This document shows positions 1 through 12,816 of a DNA stretch of 64,000 bases, piece after piece. The stretch covers positions 16,343,826 through 16,407,825 of the forward strand of contig OY282609.1 in the NCBI GenBank assembly GCA_958298945.1. Direction: 5' to 3'. This stretch comes from Atherix ibis (Eukaryota; Arthropoda; Insecta; Diptera; Athericidae). Positions within the stretch are counted from its first letter, which is position 1; every line of letters begins with the position of its first letter. The notes under the pieces were generated by a model that worked only from the letters and a program-made list of their open reading frames with translations, made no database searches and was not told where the DNA came from. A program made the translations under genes and the position numbers.

Positions 1-1691
1 AGATCTAGTTACTGAACGTCAAGAATCTCAATAAGAGTTCCACCGTTCTGACCCCTTTTTCCAATTTAATTAATTTAATTATTTCATTTTATTATTATTA
101 TGATTATTATTTTAATGGTTTTTATTAATATATTTGCATTTAATAAGATAAATCTACCAAAATATTATTAATAATTACCAATCAGTGTATGGAATCAGAT
201 ACTAAACTAAAATTTATGTATATCCTTGAAATTTACTGAAGAAATTAAATAATACTTTTGTAGAAGAAGCACAGGCATTATGTAAATTTGTTAACTCTTC
301 CCATCATTGTTGTTGGAATGAAGCTTGCTAAAAATAACGTCATCAAAAAATATCATTACAAAAAATATCAAAAAATGAAATTATATTGTACGGTAAACTT
401 TTCCATTAGAGAGATTATTAGAATTTTGTTCGTCTTGATAACGTCATTTAAAAGCACATTAAGTAAGTGTGTATGTATGTACAGAGTATCTGTCCAAGTC
501 TGTCTATCAAATGTTGAGATCTTTTTGACTTAACGCAGCAATGGTACATCCGGCTTTTCAAATGTTAAAGTGGACGACAGAATACCGAATGATAGTGTTA
601 GCTTTCGTTTTTCGTAAGTAATGAACTAAATTTAAAGGGCTCTTCAACTGACACCCTCAACAAACCTTCTGCTCCGACACCAAATTTCAAGCACTTTTGT
701 ATTTTGCGTGATAAATTTCAAAACAAAAAAATAGTAAACATACAAAAAGGGTGATCTTTATCGACAGTTTGCTTTATTTTAATTGAATACTTACTTTTCG
801 TTGAATGGTATTTTTTTTTGTATAAATAAAAATAAATACCAAAAATAAACTGAAAGTTAGATCAAAAGACTTTACAACGAAAGTGTTATTTTTTCGAAAC
901 TTTTCTTTGTTGTCAACGATTATTGCTTAGAAACTTCATAAATCATGATATTCATCAAAAATAAACAATATCGCATAAATTGAATTGGTGAACTTTCAAA
1001 TTACAATATTAGATAGTAGAATTCAACTATAAGCACGTTTAATAGAAAACAATATTCAAAAAAATAATCCTCTGCATTTATGATTTATAAGTTCTATCGT
1101 AAAATTTCAAAAATAGATTCGTGCTGAATATTCTTTGTTCCTTTAATAACTTTTCATGTAAGAATCCCATTGCTCGCATAAATAATATTCTTATTTTATA
1201 CAATTTTTACTATTGAGGAAAAAAAACTATTTTAAATGATTTTCGACTATTGCAAATCATAAATGCTATCATGTAAAATATTTAGGAAAATTCTGACTTT
1301 GATTTTACAAATTTCTTTAGATTCAGGACTATCTAATTTGTGCTTCGGAAAGTAATCTTAAATAATATACACATAAAACCTAGATTTTTATTTTGTTATA
1401 TTGCATAAATCTTGCCATTACATGTAATATCATTTAAATAATTGACAAAAAACTCCTTGCACGATTCAATTTATTCGAGGTAATTTTTGATAATTTTTCC
1501 CCACATTATAGGTTGTAATTCTACCATTTCTAGACTGATGTTGGTTTTAAATGATTTAAAGTTAAGTTTTGACTTCGTAAATATAACTTTTAATATACCA
1601 TAGCTTGATAAGAATGAGTCCAATGAAATATTAAAAATTCTCGAAATTACATGTCTTGGGTACTAAAATATTTTAAAAAGATAAAACCACA
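1..1691. other. AT-rich intergenic DNA, nothing recognised
   Basis: There are long A/T runs and only short, compositionally biased frames. I see no domain, tRNA-like fold or transposon end before the mariner at 1692. Confidence 0.6.
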
Positions 1692-2626
1692 TATGAGGTC
1701 TGTTAAAAAAGTATCGCGAATTTTGTGTTTTTTTTCAAAAATTATTTATTTATTTATGAATATCTATTTTGTTCCCTTCAAATTAATCCCCACCAGATAT
1801 TATACACTTCGGCCAACGTTTTTTCAAATCCTCGAAGCACTTCAAAAAATCATTTTTTGTGATCTTGGCCAGCTCCTCCTTCGATGCCGTCTTTATCTCC
1901 TCAATCATAGCGTAGCGTCGTCCTTTCATGGGGCTGTTCAGTTTCGGGAAAAAGAAAAAGTCACAGGAGGGCAGATCTGGGCAATACGGTGGCTGTGGCA
2001 TTATAAGTGTGTTGTGTTTGGCCAAAAATTCGCGCACAAGCAACGATGCGTTATAATGGTGCAAAAGCCAATTTTTGTCCTTCCACAAATCCGTGCGTTT
2101 CTGGGGGATTGCTTCCCGCAACATGCGCGTAACTTGCAGGTAATATTCCTTATTGACCGATCTACCCTGTGGCAATAACTCATGATGCACCACGCTCCTG
2201 CAATCAAAAAAAGTGTAAGCAAAACCTTCACATTCGACCGAACTTGGCGTGCATTTTCGGTCTTTGCTCGTGTGGCAGCTTCCATTGGGATGATTGAGCT
2301 TTGGTTTCCAACGTCATAACCATAAAACCATGATTCTCTACCAGTTATGACCCTCTGGAGCAAATCTGGGTCATCGCGGACAGAATCCAACAGCTCCTTA
2401 GCAATGTTAATGCAATGCTGGTTTTGGTCAAAATTGAGCAAAAATCGGAGACGAGCCAAAACACGTGCAAGCAAAACGGCTGTCAAAAATTAACTGAACA
2501 TTCAAAATGACCGAACTTCTCGGCATAAGTGAAAGACATGAGTACCAACATAACGCCACAAAAAATCGAAAAGCGAATATAAGTAAAAAGGGGAAATTCA
2601 AAATTACATTTTCAGCAGACCTCGTA
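1692..2626 (-). mobile_element. Mariner family A, copy 1 (internally deleted, inactive)
   Basis: A DD34D mariner remnant bounded by TA and imperfect terminal inverted repeats (TGAGGTCTGTTAAAAAAGTA on the left, the complement of CGAGGTCTGC... on the right). Minus-strand frames carry the catalytic half of a transposase, broken by frameshifts. Two of the three catalytic aspartates are gone: TGDES reads TGRES, and HHDNA reads HHYNA. The third (DLPSCDFF) survives. The N-terminal helix-turn-helix region is missing; the 5' untranslated part joins directly to the segment encoding INIAKELLDSVRDDP. The same junction occurs in copies 2, 4 and 5, so this copy probably moved as a non-autonomous derivative using a transposase supplied in trans. 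The C-terminal GGDYFEGD-like end is degraded to IISGGD at the left TIR. Confidence 0.9.
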
Positions 2627-4199
2627 TAGTTCAGATTAAAATCTTCAAATTCAGGCCAAAAAAGTCTATTATCTTTCTTAATTCGCAAAGAACTACGTTC
2701 AAATGATACCATAAAAATAAAATTCACGCCAAACAATTACTTTCCTCTTATACAATGGCTTCTACACAGTCACTTGTGGGGTTTCAGAGCCCCATATATG
2801 GAAATTTTGCTTATTAGCGTATGTACCGAGAAAGAAGTGAACCTCATCGCTGAAAAAATTTTTGTTCCTTGAAGCCCAAAATGCGGCTACGACAGAATCA
2901 CCACTTTTGTAGAAAACTTCGTTTGAAGATTACTTTAGGCCAAAGCCTATGGATAGTCAGAAAACCCATAATAAAAAATGGCAAAATTTTAACTAAGTAA
3001 AATTGACCTTCAATAATATATATAGTTGAGAAATTTTAAATAACAGTGCTAAACTCTCTAAATAAACAAAAACTTTAAATATAAATTCTAGGGAGCATTA
3101 TTTTAGCTTTCTTATAAATGATCATTATTTCTTAGTGTTATCAAAAAAGGGCCAATAAATTAAATCGTAGAAATTATTGGTAGTAATACACAAATTAATA
3201 TGAAGAGGCTGAGAAAAATTATACGCTTTTCTTCAAGTGGTGTTTATCTACACACTCGTATCTGTGTGTATCTACGAGTACATATGTTATCCGATAAGTA
3301 CTTTTGGAAACTTCAAGATGAGGCTTGTTTTCTTTGAGATCATTAAGGGAGAAGAACCAAATTATTTGCCTGTCTAATCTAAACGTTTTCACCACCAAGC
3401 ACTAAGAGCATTCATGTGTATTTGTAAGAGGCGATATTTTGATACGAGCAATTCACACAGTTCATAATTGAATTATCAACATGTTGGCACTTAATAAAAT
3501 AAATTTAAGACAATTGGCTAAGTGTACATATATCCAGTTTGGTAGCGCAGTGTGGTTGGCACTTCTACTAACAGACATTCTACCACCTTAATTGAATCCG
3601 TAATATGTGAATACGGTACGAAAGATATGCAGGATCCTCGGCATTCTTTAATGAAGGCTGAATTTGTCTGTGCGTTGTGAGGGTGCCCGAAAAGACTCAA
3701 TCAAACCCTAAGACCACATACAAGCAATCCACTCAAGCATGCAAGCATCGATTTCTGTCTGAGTTGATTTGAATTTCAAATTTCTCATGTTACTGTCACG
3801 TTATTTGCGGCACATTGCGTTAAGCTCATTGAATTCATTGCAATCCAAGTTGCTCGAAATATTTTTTACGCATTTATCCTGACCCCTGCGTATGTACATT
3901 TCAGTATAATGACAATATTATCCTTTTTCGGATTTTGCTGATATTTAACGTGTGTTTTTTTTTTAAATTAAGCTGTGAAGGTGTCAAGTGTAATGACATC
4001 AGATAAAATACGTTATTCACTTGCCTAAATATCCGTAAAATTAAATTATGCGTGTTTATAAAACACCCTCAAATGTATTTAGTCAGATTTATTTACCCAC
4101 AAATGTGTACACGTATAATATGACAACAATTTACATGCTATCAAGATGACGAAGGGTAGACGTGTACACCTGCATAAAATAAATTTGCCACATATCATT
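2627..4199. other. Intergenic, nothing recognised
   Basis: A 60-codon minus-strand frame (3518-3700) lies here, but it shows no recognisable domain and no splice context. I see no gene or element. Confidence 0.5.
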
Positions 4200-4650
4200 A
4201 GTACATTGACAATGGAGTATATTTTTACGAGCGAATGCTAGAAGGCTTTAACTGGAATAGCCTTCAGCTCCTCGGGTACACTTCCCTGAATGTTAACGAC
4301 GGAATAAAGTCGACCTACTTTCGAATGTTTTTTGGTCTTGGGGAACAAAAAAAGCCATTCTAAAACACATTAGGTAAATAGCGGTTCTAGGAAACTTTCC
4401 GACAATAACTCCTTGATGGAGATGCCCGTGTGGCAGTGTGCCTTGCCCTGGTGGAACATACAAGTATCTGCAATTTCCAATGTGACGCGAAGAACTCTTT
4501 TTTCTGATCCTTTGAAGGACTCACTCATCAGCTTTATTGTCAATCGATGGTCTGAAATCACAAGACCTCTTTTCATACGTCCCACATTTTCATTATTTTT
4601 CTATATGGAAGTCAGGTTTGTCTTCCACTGATTCTCGGCATCACAAAATG
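4200..4650 (-). mobile_element. Mariner-like transposase relic, internally deleted
   Basis: The minus-strand frame 4370-4585 starts with an HTH-type segment (KRGLVISDHRLTIKLMSES). It then jumps to the second catalytic block, written here as FHQGKAHCHTGISIKELL, where mariners have HHDNAPCHT, so the catalytic Asp is Gly. Downstream, frames 4210-4370 continue with LFLFPKTKKHS and EELKAIPVKAF, the usual tail of this transposase group, with a stop and a frameshift between. The middle of the protein (TGDES block) is missing. I found no terminal repeats. It is a different lineage from the family A copies. Confidence 0.65.
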
Positions 4651-6980
4651 CATTATTTAACCGAAATAATTGAGCTCTTTAAAATAAATGTTTCCCACAG
4701 GTTCGTTACAACTTTTTGTAAGTCAAACTGAAATCTTAACCAAGCTTAAAACTCGGTTCATGCGACGCCTATTTTCCCGCTTATTTCCTTGCTTGCTAAC
4801 GTACTGGCTGCAGTGCTGCAATTGACATCACTGCTTGCTCCGCTACTTATTTTCAAACCAGCTATCAGAATCAGAACCAGTCCTATTTTTCGTACTTGTT
4901 TTGTTGCTTGTTTTAACGAAATCAATGAGAAAACTTTATCTTGTATGAGCAAATGACATATCGGTTTGCTTACATTTGAGTGTCTTTTTTCCTTGTTCTT
5001 CGGAAAAATACCTCGAAATGAGTGTCTTTGTCTTCTTTTACGAATTATTAAATATGCAATAATTGCTTTTCGTATGCGATAAACAACTTCTGATATAATC
5101 GCGTTGTCACTGCGCAAGCATCAAAAACAGGTAAAAAAATCCAACTTTAAAATAACCACAATGTAAAGTGAACATGCATTAAAACTATCACCAAATCAAG
5201 TGCCATTAAGAACTTGAAAACAAGCAACGAATCTAGCAGGCAAACCGGCACGAAAACAAACGTCGTATGCAGAGGCAAAATTAAACAGCAAAATTTCGCT
5301 GTTTAATTTTTCTTAACGCGTTACAAAATGTAACTCTATAGGGTCGCTTAGCTATCAGAAGAGGTCCAAGAAATTTGTACTGCACGTCTTGTAGAAACAT
5401 ATGAACTATGGGGACATATGAGATCGGTCTCAGAAATGCCACTCTCATAATTTTTGAAAAAAAAGTTAAATAAATTATAATACAAAATTAGAACTAATTA
5501 AAAAAATTACAATATTTATACGAAAATAATATAAAATGTTCGAACAATGACAGAAATTTAAACAAGTTAATAGCATGCTTAAGTGTGATCAGTTACAAAA
5601 ATTGACTTTGCTTCAACTTATCTTAACCCAGAACTTTATTTTTGAATAGGACTCATATCATTTTGGAGCTCCTAGACATAACAATTCCTTATCCAGTCCT
5701 ATGATTGTTTTAGAAAATTAAAAAGAAAGTTATCTAAACCAAACATATATACTCCATCAAATTTAATAATTTCTAATTGCTCCTCCTGATGGAACTTAAA
5801 TCAGTTTTATTAGAGAAATCGTCTTTAAGTCGTGGAACTATAGAACGCCCGCTGGCTGCAATCTCAGAGACCTTACATACAAGCAAATAAATAAAAATTG
5901 AACTTGCATTTTAATTTCTATAAAATTTTAGAGAATTAGAAAAATAATTTTATATTTATAGAAGAAGAAACATTGAAATTATATCTTAAACAATAAAATA
6001 AAAATCATAAAAATGAATTTAGATAATTTAAAGCTTATTAAAATTAAAATTGCATTAATTTTTCTAAAAATTTTGAGAACCAGTGGAAAAATGAATTTAT
6101 GAGCAAATAGTGAGAAGTGCTCAAGCAAATGGCATCAATGAGAAAATGTCGACTTTGATTAATTAAAAATAATAAAAGCTTGAGTTTTGTATGTAAAAAA
6201 ATAAAAAACTCAACAACAATAACAAAATGGCGAACCTATGAAGTTTGGACTATTTAATGGCGGAAATAGTCAAGAAATGCTGAATTAAAATTGAATTGAT
6301 TAAAAGCTTCAGAATGTATGCAATCTTTTCCAAAATGTGAAAAAAAATCCAAGAGAAAACAAAAAATCTATGAAAAAATTTCGATTATTAGCAAACAAAT
6401 GGTAAACCAAGCGCAATAATCAATATAAAAGTCAACTTGTAATAGAATAATTTATTTATTATATTTCATTGATTTATCCTATTAGATCTACTAATTTACT
6501 TAAATGTTTTTCATATTAATTTTTGTCGATTTTCAAATATTTTACATGTGTGATTTTTATAATTAAATTGTATTTTGATTATACCAACAAAGACATCAAT
6601 TAAACGAACTTTAATACTATTATTTACAGACAATGTACCAGCTGTCTACCATGGGGACTTTAACTCGAAACATTTATTTTAATTTTAAGGAGAGGCATTC
6701 AATTTGCTTATTAACTGAAACAATTATTATCGATGGAACGCTTTCATCTTTTATTATTGCACACCCGATTGTATCGATTACTCTTGCCGCTTATCATCAG
6801 AATATCGAATTTCAATATTTTATATAATTATTATTCATGAACACATCCTGGATGAATTTGAAGTGATTTATGAGAATCTGAGTAAATAGATCTTTTTGAC
6901 ATTGTTTGATGATGAGCTACGGCAGATCAATCGATTAAGATACTTTTCGTTGATGGTATGGTGTCCGAATAGTACCGTTG
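4651..6980. other. Intergenic, 3' side of erm; nothing recognised
   Basis: The sequence is very A/T-rich. A 119-codon minus-strand frame (4758-5117) has no recognisable domain. The part next to 6981 is the likely 3' untranslated region of erm on the minus strand; TTTATT (AATAAA on the minus strand) occurs around 6450, but I cannot place the polyadenylation site. Confidence 0.4.
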
Positions 6981-8254
6981 TCAAAAAACTTTAGCTATAA
7001 ACGGATTGTTCTCCATTCGCTGACTATTTGCTGCCAAATGCATAAAAGGACTCGAATAATCAGAGCGTAAAGAGTTTAAATTGGTTTGATGTATTGCTGT
7101 CGCATGCCAGGCGCTCGACGATGTCGAATTACTGGACGCTATCGACGGTGTGTTCGCTCCAACATTGCCACCAATTGGCAGTGGCTGCCGATGGTGATCC
7201 CTTACAGATGATCCGCTGATTTCATGTAGCTTGCGCATGTGTTTTTTTAAATCGAAGTTCCGACAGAAGCCCTTAGCGCAGATTTTGCACGTGAATGGTT
7301 TCTTGTCATTGTGCGTATGCATATGAAACGTGAGGTTGTAGATTTGGTGGAAGGCCTTGTTGCAGATATTGCACTTATAGGCTTTCTCGCCACTGTGCGT
7401 TAGCTTGTGGTTCTTGTAGTTGCCCTTCTGATGGAAACCTTTTCCGCAGTATTCACACACAAACGGTTTGTAACCGGCATGGATTCTAGTATGCGTATTC
7501 AAGGTAGATGATCTATTAAAGGCCTTGCCGCACGTATGACATTTGTGAGGCTTCTCAGATGTATGGATGATTTTGTGACGACAAAGTGTTGACGCCTGAC
7601 GAAATCCTTTCCCACAAATCTTGCACACAAATGGTCTAGCACCTGTATGAACTGGCATATGCCGCGTTAAATTGTAGTGGGCATTAAATACTTTTCCACA
7701 CTCCATACACGAGAAGGTCTTCTGTTTCGTCGATGTAGCTCCACCTGAGCTGGATGCCGACGGCGAAATAGGGCAGACTGGCGTTTTTGATGTATTCGAA
7801 CTCGACATTTTATTGCTTGTTCCACCGCTCGAATGAGAAGGCAGTGACTTCTCCATATTAGAAGATAAACTTCTTCGAATCGGTTGGCTCTGCAAATGAT
7901 GTGTTAAGGAGGCATTAAGTGTCGAAAGATGAAGAGGGCTTGTAGCACTGCTAGAACCAAGAAGATTTGTCGCATTCTGATGTGTTAGAGCAGCATATTG
8001 AGCTGCCGCTGCAGCACACATCAACTGCCCCGGATAATAGAGTAACGGATATTGTGTCAATAATTCCTGGTGCCTGCTATTGACAAATTGTTGCATTGAA
8101 CTGGCCGATGGGACGTACTTTTTAAATGCTGAATCGTACGTTCCGCTATCACTTTCAATATCTGGTGAACCACCTTTTTCTTCACGCATTATCTGCGACT
8201 GCTGCTCTTGCTGTTGCTGTTGTTCCTGTTCACGTTCCTGTCGCTGTTGCTGAC

Positions 8255-8285
<31 letters not shown>

Positions 8286-8543
8286 GTGCTGTAATTGCTG
8301 GTCTTGTTGCATCTGCAATATTGGACTAGAACTTCTATCCTGCTTTTCGTCTGGCTCCATAATTTTAGCAATCGAGAATTTTAACGGACACGTGCGTTGA
8401 CTGATTGGTTTCAACATGTCCGGCATTTCAGATTTTATTCGAATTTCATCATGGCTAGCTGCCGATTCCATTGTGGGACTATTAGATGAAGGCATCATCT
8501 CAAGAATTCCGGGTGGACTGCACGGTTGCATGCCACGAGGGCT
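6981..8543 (-). CDS. erm: Earmuff / Fezf-family C2H2 zinc-finger transcription factor (last coding exon)
   Basis: A nuclear transcription factor; in flies Earmuff restricts neural progenitor potential and guides optic-lobe development. Six adjacent C2H2 fingers run from [10 protein letters not shown] (about residue 270, counted from MQPCSPPG) to MRKLHE (about 437). Finger 1-2 text ([20 protein letters not shown]) is the Fezf signature. An Eh1 Groucho-binding motif, [13 protein letters not shown], sits near residues 50-62. A glutamine tract (about 68-110) is encoded by CAG/CAA at 8200-8330. The stop is TGA at 6981-6983. The open frame extends upstream to an ATG at 8642, but those first 33 codons encode a hydrophobic stretch unlike the family. 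A good acceptor (TTACACTTTCAG on the minus strand) ends at 8544, so I start the exon at 8543. The first Met in it is at 8531 (516 codons from there). An upstream 5' exon is likely but was not found. The family call is very sure; the start is not. Confidence 0.95.
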
Positions 8544-10560
8544 CTGAAAGTGTAAGAAAACCAAAGTCGCTATGAATAAACAAATACAATGGAGAACAAA
8601 AACAGTATGAGAAACTACAATGAGCAATGTGTACAAAGACAATATCCTCTTTCAATTAGTGTTTATATTTGTAAAAATTAAAATAAAATCAGCAGGACTT
8701 CCCAATTAAGAATTCAGCTCATTGCTTTGTTTCTCGAACGAATCGATTCGGATGCGCTCAAGTGTTATTAATTAACCGCGCGATACGTCAATGAGAAAAC
8801 AATCAACATCAATCAAGTGTGTGTATTGACAATCCTTTCGGTATTCGCAATCTGTTTCACTGCTAGCGGTCTGAAGTCAAACAAACTGACTGGAAATATG
8901 GTAAATTTCACCTTTGAGTCCTTCTTAATATTTTCGCCTTTTTTTTTATATCAATGCATATGCACATAATTCGGAAATGAGTTATCTTAAATTCTCATTC
9001 TACTATATTTGGTCCGCTAAATTTCATAGGGGGTTAAGTTATAAAACATTACAATTTTTTGTTGTTGTTGAAAGATTCTCTTTTTAGTCATGTTCAACCC
9101 TTTGTTGTATATTTCATAGCTTTTGTGGTTTTCATTATGAAACTGCACCGAAACAAAAATCACACCCCTTAATCTGAACAGATTGGTTCTGCCCATCTAG
9201 ATGTGAAGTGGAATAATTGCCGCTTTAGAATATTTCCCGCAAAAATAATACCATCGAAATCAGAATCACTGTTGTTTCTGATATCTTGAAATACGATGTG
9301 ATTTCTATTGAATTATTTACTTCTGCTGTTGATATTAATTGTGAAACAAGAAAATAATACCAATTCCAATTTGGAATTCTTCATTTTAATTCTCAGTGCC
9401 CTCGTGTTATTTTCTTCGATAAAAGTGATTTCTTTCAACAAAAAAAAAGAAAAAAAAACCATGGCAAATCACATCTCTTCAAATGGGTAACTCCAATCAA
9501 TGACCATTGAAAAAGTAAATTTCAATTATTAATACTTGAAATAAATGTTTAATCGGTTTCGATAATCACGAAAAGCATCAATATTATATGAAAACGGCAA
9601 TAAGAACTCTTTCAGGATCATTATGAAACAGAAAGAAAAACAAAAGAATTGAGCATACGAAGTGTTAGCATAAGGCCTTAATTGAGAAACCAATTGAATG
9701 AACTTTTTTTATGTTAAATTCAATGAATTTAAAACTTTTCATTAGCATAAGGATTATTGACCAATAGTTGGAAATTGTTTGAATATAATGCTTATATATC
9801 CTGGGTGAATTTTTTTAATATCAACTGATTATCCTTTGCTGTACTTGAATTTCAACTATACTTTTTGTAAAGAAAAGGCATTTTCTTATAACATAACATA
9901 TATAAAATTTCTCCAGTTATGATTATAGACAATAAACAATTATTCATAACGCTTCAAAGCATCCAAATTCACAAAATTTTAATTTTACAATGGAAAATTA
10001 ATTTTAAAAATAAAACTAGTAAACCTAAATAGTTAATATTTATAAAAAAAAAAACACCACTTATATTAATTGGATGCTATTGCTTTAGAATAAAAAATAA
10101 AAAAAAATTAATAGAAAATATACGTACAAAGTATACCATCTCAGCAAGAAAATTCAATCAAACACTTTCGAAATGAAGGGTTCTTTTTCCAAACCGACAA
10201 AACAATATATAATACCAAACACAGTAAAGAAATTTTAATGTTTTTTTTTTAAATATTTCCGAGCATATTTATTTAAAAGCGCGAACGATACGTAAACTGA
10301 AAATGAACAAACTACGATTATATCTGTACGGTAACTATTCCAAAGTGACAGTCGACCCGTCAATATGAGACCAACAATGAAACTGGTTACCAATTTTCAG
10401 TTGTATCCTGCCGTTGACTAAATAATTCCCGGGGAAAAAAAGAGCTAACAGAGTGAGTAGTACAGAAATAGTAACAAATGCTCAAGAAGGATAACTTTGG
10501 GTGAAAATATAAAGAGCGACGATTGCTTATTCTATGACACCGCCCCCTATGGGTTAGGGT
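8544..10560. other. Upstream of the erm exon: probable intron/5' regulatory DNA
   Basis: No coding exon could be assigned. The stretch should contain, or lead to, the 5' exon and promoter of erm on the minus strand. AT-rich homeodomain-type cores (for example TTAATTAA near 8770) are present but have no specific support. Poly-A runs at 9440-9460 and 10045 are simple sequence. Confidence 0.35.
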
Positions 10561-10703
10561 AACAGCCCTTAATATCAGTCGGCGGTTGGTAGTTGGTGGC
10601 CGTTTGTCGATATCGATGTTCGCTGTCAACAGTCAAATTTTAATGTGGGGTACTACACTCTCCACAAATACATTCATATCACAAGTGGGTATATATCTTT
10701 TAG

Positions 10704-10736
10704 TATATAAATCCTGCTGCTGTGATTTTCAGTTCA
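10704..10736 (+). promoter_or_regulatory. Candidate TATA plus Initiator core promoter
   Basis: TATATAA at 10704-10710 is followed 27 bp later by TCAGTT (10729-10734), the arthropod Initiator; the A at 10731 would be +1. The spacing matches known insect core promoters. No recognised gene follows, so the element may be chance or may drive an unrecognised transcript. Confidence 0.35.
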
Positions 10737-10762
10737 TATTCCTTACAATAGAATACATACAA

Positions 10763-10900
10763 ATGGCTGGCAGATGTATTCAGATATTAAGCCATAAGGG
10801 ATGTACTTCACTTTTTCGAAAGAATATTCTTCTGCTCATTTCTTTTTTACACAAACACCACACTTTACAGTCCTTTCAGGTAGTCAGTTTGTTTCGATGA
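10763..10900 (+). CDS. Small ORF downstream of the candidate promoter, unrecognised
   Basis: A 45-codon frame begins with ATG in a fair fly context (ATACAAATGG) 32 nt after the candidate +1. It encodes a basic, Leu-rich peptide (MAGRCIQILSHKGCTSLF...). CAG|GTAGTC near 10880 could be a splice donor, in which case this is only a first exon. No domain is seen and I do not recognise it. A random frame is quite possible. Confidence 0.2.
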   Translation: MAGRCIQILSHKGCTSLFRKNILLLISFLHKHHTLQSFQVVSLFR

Positions 10901-11894
10901 TTTCAAAATAGGTTTTCTCACAATCAGTGTATGTACTTGCGGTGCAATTCATACACGTATGCACAGCGATGTTTCTGGATCATCTTTCATTAATGCTACC
11001 TACCGTTTGTGCAGTTGCATAGCTCTTTTGCAGTTTTTGACAAATTAAAATAACAAACATGAAATAATAACATACCACTGGGTGGTATTGCTAGGGTGTG
11101 GAAAAAATACCAGTACGAGTTTCTCTAAAATCGATACCAAAAAAAGGGTTAATCTAACTTAAAGGATTTCTCCAAATTATTAGTGATTTTAGCAAATATC
11201 CACGCAACAGTACCATTCCTTCAGTGCAGACTAAACTTGCTCGTAAACGCCTGCTGGACAATTTAAATGCGTGTGCTAATGATTTCTCATTTACCTTAAT
11301 GATGTTATCAAACAATCCCTATCCTATATTGTATATTTAATAGGTGTTGATGTTTGAATTTCTTACCCAATATAGGTCGTATTTATCAACGCACTTAATG
11401 AATACCAGTATGGCTGTCAAGAAGAACAACCAAAGTATAAAGTCTTTAGCAGCAAAGCAAAGTGTTTTTGTTTACTTTGTATAAACCTTGTAGAACTTAA
11501 TGAGAGGATAACTTTAAGCAAAAGATATTCAGTTGCATCCTGTGGACTTTTGTTATCTGTAATAAAATCATCGACATCTTTTAGTTCCATTTGCTTGGGG
11601 TGCGTACGTCAATATTGCACTTATTAAAATATTCACTGAAACTTCATCTTTTTTCCATCATTTCTCTTATAACTATGTATCGCTATGTATCGTATTAACA
11701 ACAACAAAAAAAAAATGTCCACCTTTTTATATAAATCTTTAAATAAAAATAGTCTTCGATAAAATAAGTTATAGTATAACTTTAAGGCATAAAAATTGAA
11801 GTTGAAAGTTTAAGGTTTTTAATTTTTATTTCTTTTGACTATTCTATCTAAACTTATTTTATTAGTAATTTTGTGGTTCCGAAAGTTGAGAAAA
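10901..11894. other. Intergenic, nothing recognised
   Basis: No coherent frame, element end or repeat was seen between the small ORF and mariner copy 2. Confidence 0.5.
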
Positions 11895-12816
11895 TACGAG
11901 GTCTGTTCAAAAAGTATCGCTAAAATTATTTATTTATTCATGAATATCTATTTTGTCCCCTTCAAAGTAATCCCCACCAGATATTATACACTTCGGCCAA
12001 CGATTTTTCCAATCCTCGAAGTACTTCAAAAAATAATTTTTTGTGATCTTGTTCAGCTCCTCCTTCGATGCCGTTTTTATCTCCTTAATCAGAGCGTAGC
12101 GTCGTCCTTTCATGGGGCTCTTCAGTTTCGTGCACAAGAAAAAGTCACTGGGGGCCAGATCTGAGGAATACGGTGGCTGCGGCATTATTAGTGTGTTGTT
12201 TTTGGCCAAAAATTCGTGCACAAGCAACGTAGAGTCACAAGCAGGGCGTTATCATGGTGCAAAATCTAATTTTTTTTTCTTCCATAAATCCGTGCGTTTC
12301 TGGCGGATTGCTGCGGGAAACTTTCGCATAACTTGCAGGTAATATGCCTTATTGACCGTTCTACTCTCTGGCAAGAACTCATGATGCACCACACCCCTGC
12401 AATCGAATAAAACTGTAAGCAAAACCTTCACATTCGACCGAGCTTGGCGCGCTTTTTTCGGTCTTGGCTCGTGCGGCAGCTTCAATTGGGGTGATTGAGC
12501 TTTGGTTTCCACGTCATAACAATAATAATTCGTCACCATTTATGACCCTCTGGAGTAAATTTGGGTTTTTAGCGGACAGAGTCCAACAGCTCCTTAGCTG
12601 TTTTTGGTCAAAAAATGGGCGAAAATCGAAGACGAGACAATACACGTGCAAGCAAAGCAGTTGTCAAAAATTAACTGAACATTCAAAATGACCGACCTTG
12701 TCGGCATAAATGAGAGACATAAGTATCAACATAACGCCACAAAAAAAAATCGAAAATTGAATATACTTAACCCGCAGAAATTCAAAATTCGAGATACTTT
12801 TTGAACAGACCTCGTA
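11895..12816 (-). mobile_element. Mariner family A, copy 2 (internally deleted, inactive)
   Basis: TA-flanked, with TIR CGAGGTCTGTTCAAAAAGTA on the left and its near-perfect complement on the right (12795-12814). Minus-strand frames encode pieces of the catalytic core: NGDE (first Asp present), SNVKVLLTVLFDCRGVVHHE, LIMPQPPYSSDLAPSDFF (third Asp) and IISGGDYFEGDKIDIHE at the C terminus. Frameshifts and a stop after the first Asp block break it, and the HTH region is deleted at the same place as in copies 1, 4 and 5. Confidence 0.92.

Noticed and set aside
1651..2178. 175-codon plus-strand frame
   Set aside because: Antisense of mariner family A copy 1; the real coding content is on the minus strand. 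The same explanation covers similar frames in copies 2 and 4.
4758..5117. 119-codon minus-strand frame
   Set aside because: No domain, low-complexity basic and Ser/Ala stretches, no splice or promoter context; probably chance.
8126..8329. 67-codon plus-strand frame rich in Ala and Val
   Set aside because: Antisense of the erm glutamine tract.
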